A stretch of DNA of 64,000 nucleotides from assembly GCF_014650915.1 (NCBI RefSeq), contig NZ_BMVW01000012.1, positions 1 to 64,000 of the forward strand. Direction: 5' to 3'. Below the pieces are notes generated by a model, which worked only from the letters and a program-made list of their open reading frames with translations, was not told where the DNA came from and did no database searches. This document shows, piece by piece, positions 45,701 to 53,044 of the stretch (its first letter is position 1; each line of letters starts with the position of its first letter). This stretch comes from Streptomyces poonensis (GTDB taxonomy: Bacteria; Actinomycetota; Actinomycetes; Streptomycetales; Streptomycetaceae). A program made the position numbers and the translations under genes.

Positions 45701-48700
45701 GCTCGCCGCCGAGCTGCCGGAGTACATGGTGCCCGCGGCGGTGGTCGTGCTCGACGCGCTGCCGCTCACCCCGAACGGCAAGACCGACCGCAAGGCCCTT
45801 CCCGAGCCGGGATACGGGGCCGCCGTCGAGTCCGAAGAGCCCCGCAGCGCCCACGAGGAGCTGCTGTGCTCGCTGTTCGCCGAGGTCCTCGGTCTGGAGA
45901 CCGTCGGCGTCCACGACAGCTTCTTCGACACCGGCGGCGACAGCATCATGTCGATCCAGCTGGTTCGCAAGGCACGCAACGCGGGCATCAGAATCACCCC
46001 GCGAGACGTGTTCGAGCACAAGACGGTGGCGGGCCTGGCCAAGGCCACCGCCGACCAGGGCGCGGCGACCGGGCCCACCGCGCCGGCCCCCGCCGGGGCG
46101 GAATCGGCCGCCGCGGGCGTCGGCACCCTGCCGCTGACGCCGATCATCCACTGGATGCGTGAGCGGGGCGGGCGGGCCGACCGGTTCAGCCAGACCAACA
46201 TGATCGTGGTGCCGGCCGGCCTCGGTGCGCCGCGCATCGAGGCCGCCCTCCAGGCCGTCCTCGACCACCATGACGCGCTGCGCATGCGGCTGATCCGCAC
46301 CGGCGGAGTGGTGTGGAGCCTTCAGGTCCCCGAGCGCGGAGCGGTCCGCGCCGCCGATTGCCTGCGCCGCGTCGACCTGTCCGGTCTGGACGCCGAGGGC
46401 GTCCGGGAGCGGATGGCACGGGAGACGCGCGGCGCCTGGGACCGGCTCGACCCGGAGGCCGGGGTGATGCTCCAGGCCGTCTGGTTCGACGCGGGCCCCG
46501 ATGCCTCGGGCCGGCTGCTGCTCACCGTCCACCACCTGGTCGTCGACGGCGTCTCCTGGCGCATCCTGATGCCTGACCTGCAGCAGGCGTGGGCCGAGTC
46601 GGCCGACGGTGGCACACCGCGGCTGGACCCCGTGGGCACGTCGTTCCGGGAGTGGGCGCAGTTGCTCACCGACGACGCGCAACGGCCGGAGCGGATCGAG
46701 GAACTGCCGTACTGGCTGGATGCCCTCTCCGACCCCGGCCCGGCTCTCACCGACCGGCCCCTGGACCGGGCGCGCGACCTGACGTCGACGACCAGGCGGG
46801 TTGTCCTGGAGCTGCCCGCCGAGCAGACCGCGGCCCTGCTCACCACGGTGCCCGCGGCGTTCCACGCCCGGATGAACGACGTGCTGCTCACCGCGTTCTC
46901 GGTCGCCGTGGACCGGTGGCGTGCCGGGCGCGACCGCGGTGACGGGCCGGTGCTGGTCAACATGGAGGGACACGGCCGCGAGGAGCTCCATGACGATGTC
47001 GACCTCTCCCGGACCGTCGGCTGGTTCACCAGCCTGTTCCCGATACGCCTGGATCCCGGCACGTACGACTGGGAGGAGTTCCGTTCCGGAGGCCGTGTCG
47101 TCGGGGACGTGCTCAAGCGGATCAAGGAGCAGCTGCGTGCCCTGCCCGACAAGGGCCTCGGCTACGGCCTGCTGCGCTACCTCAATCCGCAGACCTCGGC
47201 GGCGCTCGCACAGCTCCCCGGGCCTCAGGTCAGCTTCAACTACCTGGGCAGGTTCGCCGGAGCGGCGGACGATGCCGGTCAGACGGGGGCGGCCGACTGG
47301 GGGCCGGCGCCTGAGGGCTTCGACCTCGACGGCGGGAGCGACCCGGATCGTCCGATGGCCCATGCCATCGACGTCAACGCCATGACGCAGGACCTGCCGG
47401 ACGGACCGCGCCTCATCGTGGACGTGACCTGGGCGGGGGAGCTGTTCGGCGAGGAGGAGATCCGCGAGCTCGGCGAGAACTGGCTCACCGCGCTCTCGGC
47501 GCTCGTCGTCCACGTCGAGCGCCCCGAATCGGGCGGCTACAGCCCCTCGGATCTGACGCTGGTCCCGCTGACGCAGCAGGAGATCGACGCCGTGGAGTCC
47601 GCCGCGTCGACCGGGCTGGAGGACATCCTGCCGCTCACCCCGATGCAGGAGGGTCTGCTCTTCCACGCCCAGCTCGACGAGGACCAGCCGGACATCTACA
47701 CGGTGCAGCTGGGCATCGACATAGCCGGCGAGCTGGACACCGACCGGTTGCGTGCCGCCGCGGCCACTCTGCTGCGGCGTCATGCCAACCTACGGGCCGG
47801 CTTCCTCCAGCAGGGCCTCAGCCGCCCGGTACAGGTCGTCTTCGGTGACCTCGAACTGCCCTGGGTCGAGCTGGACTTCACGCACCTGCCGGAGGCGGAG
47901 CGGGCCGCGCGGCTGGATGCGCTGATGGACGAGGACCGGGTGCGCAGGTTCGACCCCGAGCGTCCGCCGCTGCTGCGCTTCACGCTGGTGCGCATGGGCG
48001 ACGCCCTGGTCCGGTTCCTGATGACCAACCACCATCTGCTGCTGGACGGCTGGTCGGGTCCACTGCTGGTCCGCGAGCTGTTCGCGCTGTACGAGGCAGG
48101 CGGAGACGAGTCCGTCCTCCCGGAGCTGACGCCCTACCGGGACTACCTGGAGTGGCTCGGCAGGCAGGACAAGCAGGAGGCCCGCGAGGCGTGGCGCGAG
48201 GTCCTGAGCGGGGTGGACGGAGCGACACTGGTCGCCGCCGACAGTGGTGGCACGAGCGGAGACCTTCCCGGCGACCTGCTCGTCGAGCTGCCCGAGACGA
48301 CGGTGGCGGAGCTGACGAAGCTGGTCAGCCATCACGGCGTCACCTTCAACACCGCTGTCCAGGCGGTCTGGGGGGTGGTCCTCGGCGGGCTCACCGGCCG
48401 CGACGACGTGGTCTTCGGCGCGACCGTCTCCGGACGCCCCGCCGACCTGCCCGGCGTCGAGACGATGGTCGGTCTGTTCATCAACACCGTCCCGGCGCGC
48501 GTCCGGCTCGCCCCGGGCGACACCTGGGCCGCTCTGCTGGAGAAGGTGCAGCGGCAGCAGACCTCCGTCATGGACCACCACTACCTCGGGCTCCAGGACA
48601 TCCTGCGTCTCGTCGACTCGGACCAGTTGTTCGACACGATCGTCGTCACGGAGAACTTCCCCGTGGGCGGTGACGGGGCGCCCGGGGGAGAGGACGGGCT

Positions 48701-51512
48701 GCGGATCGTCGTCGGCTACGGCTCGGACGCCAACCACTATCCGATCAGCCTGGTCGCCATGCCCGGCCGCACCCTGCGGCTGCGCTTCAGCTACCGCACC
48801 GACCTGTTCGACCGGGACGCCGTGCAGGCCATCGCCCAACGCGTCGAGCGGGCGTTCCACGCCCTGATCGACGCGCCCGGACAGCGGCTCGACCACCTCG
48901 ACCTGCTGTCGGCCGAGGAGCGGGAAACCCTGCTGGGCGGCTTCAACGCCACGGCGGCGCCCACCCCGGAACTGCTCGTCCCCGAGCGCTTCGAGGCGCA
49001 GGCGGCCCGCACGCCGGACGCCCCCGCCCTGCGGCTCGCGGGCGGTGAGGAGGTCGACTACGCCACGCTGAACGCCGCCGCCGACCGGCTCGCCGGTGAG
49101 CTGGCCGCCGCCGGGGTCGGCCCCGAGCGGCTGGTGGCACTGGCGTTGCCTCGCTCGGCCGACCTGGTGACCGCCGCGTTGGCGGTCCTGAAGGCGGGGG
49201 GCGGCTATCTGCCCGTCGATCCGGCCGATCCCGGCGACCGGCTGGAGTACGTGCTCCGCGACGCCGCGCCGGTGCTCGTGCTGACCCGCTCCGACATCGC
49301 GTCCACGCTGCCGTCGACCCCTGCCCCGGTGCTGCTGCTCGACCAGCGGGACGACGTGGCGGACGGCAACGCGCCCGTGGCGGGCAGCGGCTGTCGCCCA
49401 CATCCCAAGAGTCCGGCGTACGTCATCTACACGTCGGGTTCGACGGGGCGGCCGAAGGGCGTCGTGATCGAGCACCGCTCCCTCGCGCAGTACACCGACC
49501 AGGCCGTCGACGCCTGGCCGTCGCTCGCGGAGCGAGCCCTGCTGCACTCGCCCGTCTCCTTCGACATGGCGGTGACCTCGTTGTTCGGGCCTCTGGTGAG
49601 CGGCGGCTGCGTGCACATCGCCGAGTTGGAGCAGCCGGACGAGGGCCGCCTGCGGCCGCCGTTCCTGAAGGCCACCCCCTCCCATCTGGCGCTGCTGACC
49701 GGCTCGGACCGGGAGAACTCCCCCAGCCGCGAACTGGTCATCGGCGGCGAGCAGCTGCTGGGCGAAACACTGGACGAGTGGCGCGCCGCCCATCCGGATG
49801 TGGCCGTCGTGAACGAGTACGGACCGACCGAGGCCACCGTGGGCTGTGCGGTGCACCGGCTGGAGCCGGGCGACCCGGCCCCCGCGGGCGCCGTCCCGAT
49901 CGGCCGGCCCACGCCCAACACCCGGCTCTACGTGCTGGACGCACGGTTGCGGCCCGTTCCGATCGGCTGCACGGGAGAGCTGTACATCGGCGGCGACCAG
50001 CTGGCCCGTGGCTACCTCGGCAGGCCGGGGCTCACCGCGTCCCGCTTCGTCGCCGATCCGTTCGGCGCTCCGGGCACCCGCCTCTACCGCACGGGCGACC
50101 TGGCCCGCTGGAGCGCCGACGGCGACCTGCACTACCTGGGTCGCGTGGACGACCAGGTGAAGGTACGCGGCTACCGTGTCGAACTCGGCGAGATCGAGGC
50201 CCGCTTGACCGCCGACCCCGCCGTCGGCCAGGCCGTCGTCGTCCTCCGTGACGACAGCGGAACCGGGCGCCGTCTGGTCGCCTACCTGGTGGCCGCGGCG
50301 GGCGGTGCGCTCGATGTGGCAGCCGTGCGCGAGCGTCTCTCCGCGGCCGTACCGGACTACATGGTCCCCGCCGCGTTCATGACGCTGGCGGAGATCCCGC
50401 TCAACGCCAACGGCAAGGTGGAGCGCAGAGCGCTGCCCGCCCCGGACTTCAACCCTCGGGACTGGGCGGGACCGCGCGACCCCCAGGAGGAGATCCTGTG
50501 CGGTCTGTTCCGCGAGGTGCTCGGGCTGGACGTGGTGGGAGTCCACGACAGCTTCTTCGACCTCGGCGGGGACAGCATCATGGCGATGAACCTCGCGCAC
50601 CGGATCCGCTCCGTGTTCGGCGCGCAGCTCAACATCCGCACGGTGCTGACCTCACCGACCGTCGCGGAGCTGGCCGAGCGTCTCGGCGGCGCGGACGACC
50701 AGAACTCCCTGGAGGTGCTGCTCCCGCTGCGCGCCCAGGGCACGCGCACCCCCGTGTTCTGCGTGCACGCCGCGGGTGGCCTGAGCTGGAACTACGCCTC
50801 GCTGCTGCGCCACGTGAACCCCGAGCACCCGGTCTACGGCCTGCAGGCACGGGGCATCGACGGCACCGGCGAGATTCCCGCGACGCTGGAGGAGATGGCG
50901 GCCGACTACGTCGAGCAGATCCGAACCGTGCAGCCTGCGGGCCCCTACGTACTGCTCGGCTGGTCGTTCGGTGGGCAGGTCATCCACGCGATGGCGGTCC
51001 TGCTGCAGGCTCAGGGTGAGGAGGTCGCCCTGCTCGTCAACCTCGACGAGTACCCCCTCGATCACAGCCTGCCGCGCCCCGACCGGACGCCGGACGAGCA
51101 GGACGCCCTGCGGATGATGCTCGACCACGTCGGCTACGACGTCGACGCGCTGGGCGACGGGCCGCTGGACCACGACGAGGTCGTCACCATGCTGCGCGCC
51201 CGGCAGTCCGTCCTCGCCAGCCTCGACGCCGGGAACATTGCCGCGCTGGCAGCGGCATTCGCCCACAACCGACGCCTGTTCGAGACCTATGAGCCCGCCC
51301 GCCACAACGGGGACCTGCTCGTGCTGGTGGCCGAGGAGGACAAGTCCGTGCCGGCCTCGGAACTGGCCGCCCGCGCCGAACGGTGGCGGCCCTTCGTCAC
51401 GGGACGCCTCGAGCACCGGGTGATCGGCTGCAGCCACCCGCACATGCTGCATCCGGAATCGGCCGCCGAGATCGGCCGCGTCCTCAACGAAAAGCTCCGG
51501 GAAATCAAATGA
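39777..51512 (+). CDS. Nonribosomal peptide synthetase B, terminal three modules with thioesterase
   Basis: This 3911-residue terminal synthetase runs C-A-T-C-A-T-E-C-A-T-TE. The GTG 39777 (VKPSRIEDLLPLSPLQEG) follows GGGAG. C1 (HHILLDG at 144) is DCL-like, matching the E domain ending synthetase A. A1 about 457-955, pocket D-I-L-Q-L-G-V-I-W (Gly). T1 Ser999. C2, HHIAGDG at 1181. A2 about 1512-2009, D-A-A-T-L-A-A-V-C (aromatic: Tyr, Phe or possibly Hpg). T2 Ser2056. E, HHLVVDG at 2252. C3 is DCL-like, HHLLLDG at 2752. A3 about 3070-3558, D-M-T-K-V-G-E-V-G (Asn). T3 Ser3600. TE from about 3648 has GWSFGG with Ser3730 and a late His in CSHPHML. It should release the peptide, perhaps as a ring. 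Confidence 0.95.
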   Translation: MKPSRIEDLLPLSPLQEGLLFHAQYSEDSLDVYTVQLAVRIEGPVDFTALRAAATTLMRRHANLRAGFRTRKSGEPVQVILRDVELPLNVLDFSESPADEQLARVKEYAAHDRAERFDMANPPLLRLAAIRVAPDAFWLLVTGHHILLDGWSSPLVMQELFQHYRAGGEDTSLPAVTPYRTYLAWLRQQDKDAATEAWRAALDGVDSATLLVPDADPSTAVPPQDLVGEVPEDLTRRLGDVARRLGVTLNTVVQGAWGVLLGRLTGRTDVVFGATVSGRPAEIAGVESMVGLFINTLPVRVRIDHGASWAELLSAVQRQQTALLDHHHLPLSAVQETTKVSGELFDTLVVFENYPLDSEGMVEQTEGPRITDVTGQDATHYPVTLFPTPGPTLRLRLGYRPDLYDRGRAQELLDTFCRVLEQIEADASLPVSRTEALSPRRLRTVLADWNDTAAAVPAASVPEQFAAAVATDPDATALVVDGTELTYGRLDDRVNRIARLLTELGAGPEARVAVALPRGADLVATLLAVGRTGGAYIPLDPEYPAERVQYIVEDASPAVVVTDSTVTSVPATEGVARVLLDAPEVCDRLAALSGAPLEPVAVPGGHPAYTIYTSGSTGKPKGVVVTRDNLTNFVEDMRKRFEVRPGDRLAAVTTIAFDIAGLELYVPLVAGASVVLATRDEVIDIPRLAELVKNTGATLMQATPTLWQALVAQRPEALAGLRVLVGGEALPAGLANRLTELAEQVTNVYGPTETTIWSTAARLHEVDGPPVIGKPIANTQVYVLDGGLSPVPPGVPGDLYLAGDGLARGYFGRPDLTSERFVACPFGAPGARMYRTGDVARWTSTGDLEFAGRTDDQVKVRGFRIELGEIESVLCELPEVAQAAVVAREDTAGEKRLVAYVVAAPGAKVSVPVLREGVGARLPEYMVPAAFVTLDKLPLTPNGKTDRKALPAPDFTALSTATAGPRTPQEEILCGLFAEILDLPSVGVHDDFFDLGGHSLHATRLVSRIRVAFSVELPLRLLWEAPTVAELAARLRGADDARPPVVPVERPEHIPLSYAQRRLWFLNRFEHGAAAHNISLGLRLRGPFDVDALRAAVRDVSSRHEVLRTVFLEGDGVARQLVLSPEEGATELVVSDVAEQDLDAVIAEHAARDFDLSTETPLRVSMLRIAPDDNLLLILLHHIAGDGWSAGPFATDLTAAYEARAAGRAPDWEPLPAQYADYTMWNYRVLGEESDPESLVSKQLDFWQQRLAGAPDVLALPTDRPRPPEADYAAQTVVVDVDARLHQALTGVARKTETSLFMVLQAGLASLLSALGAGDDIPLGSPIAGRNDQALEAMVGFFANTLVLRTDTSGDPTFRELLGRVREFNLAAYAHQEVPFERLVELLNPERSLSWHPLFQVWLNVQNVEASAGASVGIAGIDAQAYPVPVNATQFDLAFTINERTAADGSPEGLRALIDFRLDLFDRQTVEALFGRLLHLLERVAADPDLRVKDITLLTDDERALLATANDTTRDVPRGTFPELFAHRVATAPDDPAVAYQGVELSYAELDRRANQIAHVLRAEGARPERFVALALPRSADWPAAVLATHKAGAAYLPVDPAYPAERIAYMLSDAAPALIVTTGEIAATLPDTGTATVLVLDDETTAARVDAAPATAPEVTLDPRNPAYVIYTSGSTGRPKGVVVPHSGFGSLLTGYVEALGLGPGSRVLQFASPSFDAAFAELCKALLSGATLVLAPPARLDPGAPLATLLAEQRVTQATIPPAALGVLADDELPAGMTLLVAGEATPAELAARWSAGRRMVNAYGPTETTVCATISAPLAGAVEPPMGTPVPNSRVYVLDAALREVPPGASGDLYVSGEGLARGYLGRPGLSAERFVADPFGAPGSRMYRTGDIARWTRDGVLRFLGRADEQIKLHGFRIELGEVRSALLRRPTVAQAEVLVREDRPGDRRLVAYVVGKAGAAPLHGADLRALLAAELPEYMVPAAVVVLDALPLTPNGKTDRKALPEPGYGAAVESEEPRSAHEELLCSLFAEVLGLETVGVHDSFFDTGGDSIMSIQLVRKARNAGIRITPRDVFEHKTVAGLAKATADQGAATGPTAPAPAGAESAAAGVGTLPLTPIIHWMRERGGRADRFSQTNMIVVPAGLGAPRIEAALQAVLDHHDALRMRLIRTGGVVWSLQVPERGAVRAADCLRRVDLSGLDAEGVRERMARETRGAWDRLDPEAGVMLQAVWFDAGPDASGRLLLTVHHLVVDGVSWRILMPDLQQAWAESADGGTPRLDPVGTSFREWAQLLTDDAQRPERIEELPYWLDALSDPGPALTDRPLDRARDLTSTTRRVVLELPAEQTAALLTTVPAAFHARMNDVLLTAFSVAVDRWRAGRDRGDGPVLVNMEGHGREELHDDVDLSRTVGWFTSLFPIRLDPGTYDWEEFRSGGRVVGDVLKRIKEQLRALPDKGLGYGLLRYLNPQTSAALAQLPGPQVSFNYLGRFAGAADDAGQTGAADWGPAPEGFDLDGGSDPDRPMAHAIDVNAMTQDLPDGPRLIVDVTWAGELFGEEEIRELGENWLTALSALVVHVERPESGGYSPSDLTLVPLTQQEIDAVESAASTGLEDILPLTPMQEGLLFHAQLDEDQPDIYTVQLGIDIAGELDTDRLRAAAATLLRRHANLRAGFLQQGLSRPVQVVFGDLELPWVELDFTHLPEAERAARLDALMDEDRVRRFDPERPPLLRFTLVRMGDALVRFLMTNHHLLLDGWSGPLLVRELFALYEAGGDESVLPELTPYRDYLEWLGRQDKQEAREAWREVLSGVDGATLVAADSGGTSGDLPGDLLVELPETTVAELTKLVSHHGVTFNTAVQAVWGVVLGGLTGRDDVVFGATVSGRPADLPGVETMVGLFINTVPARVRLAPGDTWAALLEKVQRQQTSVMDHHYLGLQDILRLVDSDQLFDTIVVTENFPVGGDGAPGGEDGLRIVVGYGSDANHYPISLVAMPGRTLRLRFSYRTDLFDRDAVQAIAQRVERAFHALIDAPGQRLDHLDLLSAEERETLLGGFNATAAPTPELLVPERFEAQAARTPDAPALRLAGGEEVDYATLNAAADRLAGELAAAGVGPERLVALALPRSADLVTAALAVLKAGGGYLPVDPADPGDRLEYVLRDAAPVLVLTRSDIASTLPSTPAPVLLLDQRDDVADGNAPVAGSGCRPHPKSPAYVIYTSGSTGRPKGVVIEHRSLAQYTDQAVDAWPSLAERALLHSPVSFDMAVTSLFGPLVSGGCVHIAELEQPDEGRLRPPFLKATPSHLALLTGSDRENSPSRELVIGGEQLLGETLDEWRAAHPDVAVVNEYGPTEATVGCAVHRLEPGDPAPAGAVPIGRPTPNTRLYVLDARLRPVPIGCTGELYIGGDQLARGYLGRPGLTASRFVADPFGAPGTRLYRTGDLARWSADGDLHYLGRVDDQVKVRGYRVELGEIEARLTADPAVGQAVVVLRDDSGTGRRLVAYLVAAAGGALDVAAVRERLSAAVPDYMVPAAFMTLAEIPLNANGKVERRALPAPDFNPRDWAGPRDPQEEILCGLFREVLGLDVVGVHDSFFDLGGDSIMAMNLAHRIRSVFGAQLNIRTVLTSPTVAELAERLGGADDQNSLEVLLPLRAQGTRTPVFCVHAAGGLSWNYASLLRHVNPEHPVYGLQARGIDGTGEIPATLEEMAADYVEQIRTVQPAGPYVLLGWSFGGQVIHAMAVLLQAQGEEVALLVNLDEYPLDHSLPRPDRTPDEQDALRMMLDHVGYDVDALGDGPLDHDEVVTMLRARQSVLASLDAGNIAALAAAFAHNRRLFETYEPARHNGDLLVLVAEEDKSVPASELAARAERWRPFVTGRLEHRVIGCSHPHMLHPESAAEIGRVLNEKLREIK

Positions 51513-51567
51513 CGCGGCCGCCCGCCGGTCAGGCGACGACCCGCATGATGCGAGAAACGGTGGAGAC

Positions 51568-52827
51568 ATGAGCGTGCAGACCACGGAAATCCAGCGGGAG
51601 AATCCCGCCGGTCCGGCTTCGCTTGATCTGGTGAACCCGAAGACGTATCTGGAAAACGACATGGCGGCCTACTGGCGGCGGCTGCGTACGGACCATCCCG
51701 TGTTCTGGCACCCTGAGACAGCGGACCGGCGCGGTTTCTGGGTGGTCAGCAGGTATCCGGACGTCCAGGCGCTGTTCCGCGACAACAAACGGCTCACCTC
51801 CGAGAAGGGCAACGTCCTGGTGACGCTGCTGGCGGGCGGTGACTCGGCCGCGGGGCAGATGCTCGCCGTGACGGACGGCCGCCGTCACAAGGACCTGCGC
51901 AACGTGATGCTCAAAGCGTTCTCGCCGCGTGCCCTGGCCAAGGTCGCGGGCATCGTGCGGGAGAACACCCGCCGGCTGATGGCCGAGGCGATCCGCCGCG
52001 GTGAGGGCGACTTCGCGGCCGACGTCGCCTCCGTGATCCCGATGACCACCGTCGGCGGTCTGCTCGGTATCCCGGTCTCCGACCATCCGTACCTGCTGAA
52101 GCTGACCAAGTCGTGCCTCAGCTCCGACGAGGCGGACCAGGCGCCCGAGGAGGCGTTCCTGGCGCGCAACGAGATCCTGCTCTACTTCAGCGACCTGGTG
52201 GCCGAGCGGCGTGAGAACCCGCAGGACGACGTGATCTCCACGCTCACCCGGAGCGACATCAACGGGGTGCCGCTGACCGACCAGGACATCGTCTTCAACT
52301 GCTACAGCCTGATCCTGGGTGGCGACGAGACCAGCCGCCTGTCCATGATCGAGGCGCTTCACGCGCTGAGCAGCGAACCCGGCGAGTGGCGGCGCCTGCG
52401 CGACCACGAGGTGGACCTGGAGACCGCCACCGAGGAGATGCTGCGCTGGGCGACGCCGGCCATGAACTTCGGCCGGCACGCCACCACCGACTTCGAACTG
52501 CACGGCGAGCAGATCAAGAAGGGCGACATCGTCACCCTCTGGCAGATGTCGGCCAATCGCGACGAGACGGTCTTCCCCGACCCGTACACCCTCGACCTGG
52601 CCCGCACCCCCAACAAGCACATCACTTTCGGCTACGGTCCGCACTTCTGCATCGGCGCCTACCTGGCCCGGGTGGAGGTCAAGGAGATGCTCGACGCCCT
52701 GCGCACCTTCAGCACCGGCTTCGAGATCACCGGCGAGCCACACCGCATCCACTCCAACCTGATGCAGGGCATGTCGTACCTGCCCATGCGGTACTTCCCC
52801 GACGAGCAGGGTCTCGCCGCCGGCTGA
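51568..52827 (+). CDS. Cytochrome P450 (third), candidate carrier-bound amino-acid beta-hydroxylase
   Basis: A 419-residue P450 56 bp behind synthetase B. I-helix LILGGDETSRLSMIEAL, K-helix EEMLR (ExxR), FPDPYTLDLARTPNKHITFGYGPHFCIGAYLARVE with the haem Cys. The GGDET-S I-helix and the FGYGPHFCIG loop remind me of CYP163-type enzymes (NovI/NikQ/P450sky group), which hydroxylate the beta carbon of aminoacyl groups on carrier domains. This is a family-level inference from memory. The ATG at 51568 follows GGAGA. The position directly after the synthetase and before a terminator suggests one transcript with it. Confidence 0.88.
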   Translation: MSVQTTEIQRENPAGPASLDLVNPKTYLENDMAAYWRRLRTDHPVFWHPETADRRGFWVVSRYPDVQALFRDNKRLTSEKGNVLVTLLAGGDSAAGQMLAVTDGRRHKDLRNVMLKAFSPRALAKVAGIVRENTRRLMAEAIRRGEGDFAADVASVIPMTTVGGLLGIPVSDHPYLLKLTKSCLSSDEADQAPEEAFLARNEILLYFSDLVAERRENPQDDVISTLTRSDINGVPLTDQDIVFNCYSLILGGDETSRLSMIEALHALSSEPGEWRRLRDHEVDLETATEEMLRWATPAMNFGRHATTDFELHGEQIKKGDIVTLWQMSANRDETVFPDPYTLDLARTPNKHITFGYGPHFCIGAYLARVEVKEMLDALRTFSTGFEITGEPHRIHSNLMQGMSYLPMRYFPDEQGLAAG

Positions 52828-52845
52828 GCCCTCCCCGACGCAGCC

Positions 52846-52885
52846 GCCGTCCCCGGAAGCGCCGCAGCGCGTTTCCGGGGACGGC
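52846..52885 (+). terminator. Strong hairpin terminator between P450 and synthetase C
   Basis: A perfect 13-bp inverted repeat, GCCGTCCCCGGAA (52846-52858) and TTCCGGGGACGGC (52873-52885), has a 14-nt loop that is itself GC-rich. It begins 18 bp after the P450 stop. Synthetase C starts 159 bp later and therefore probably has its own promoter in 52886-53044. Confidence 0.85.
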
Positions 52886-53044
52886 GCGCTCGCGTTCTGC
52901 CGCGTGCCGCCAGGGCAGGGTGCGTTTCCGCACAGAGGAGAATCAATTTTTTGCACTGTCGTTGTCCGCGCCGAAAAACATCGGAGAGGCTGCCGACTGG
53001 CCAGCATTTCCGTTCGGTTGACCGATCGAGTGTGGAGAGAGTGA

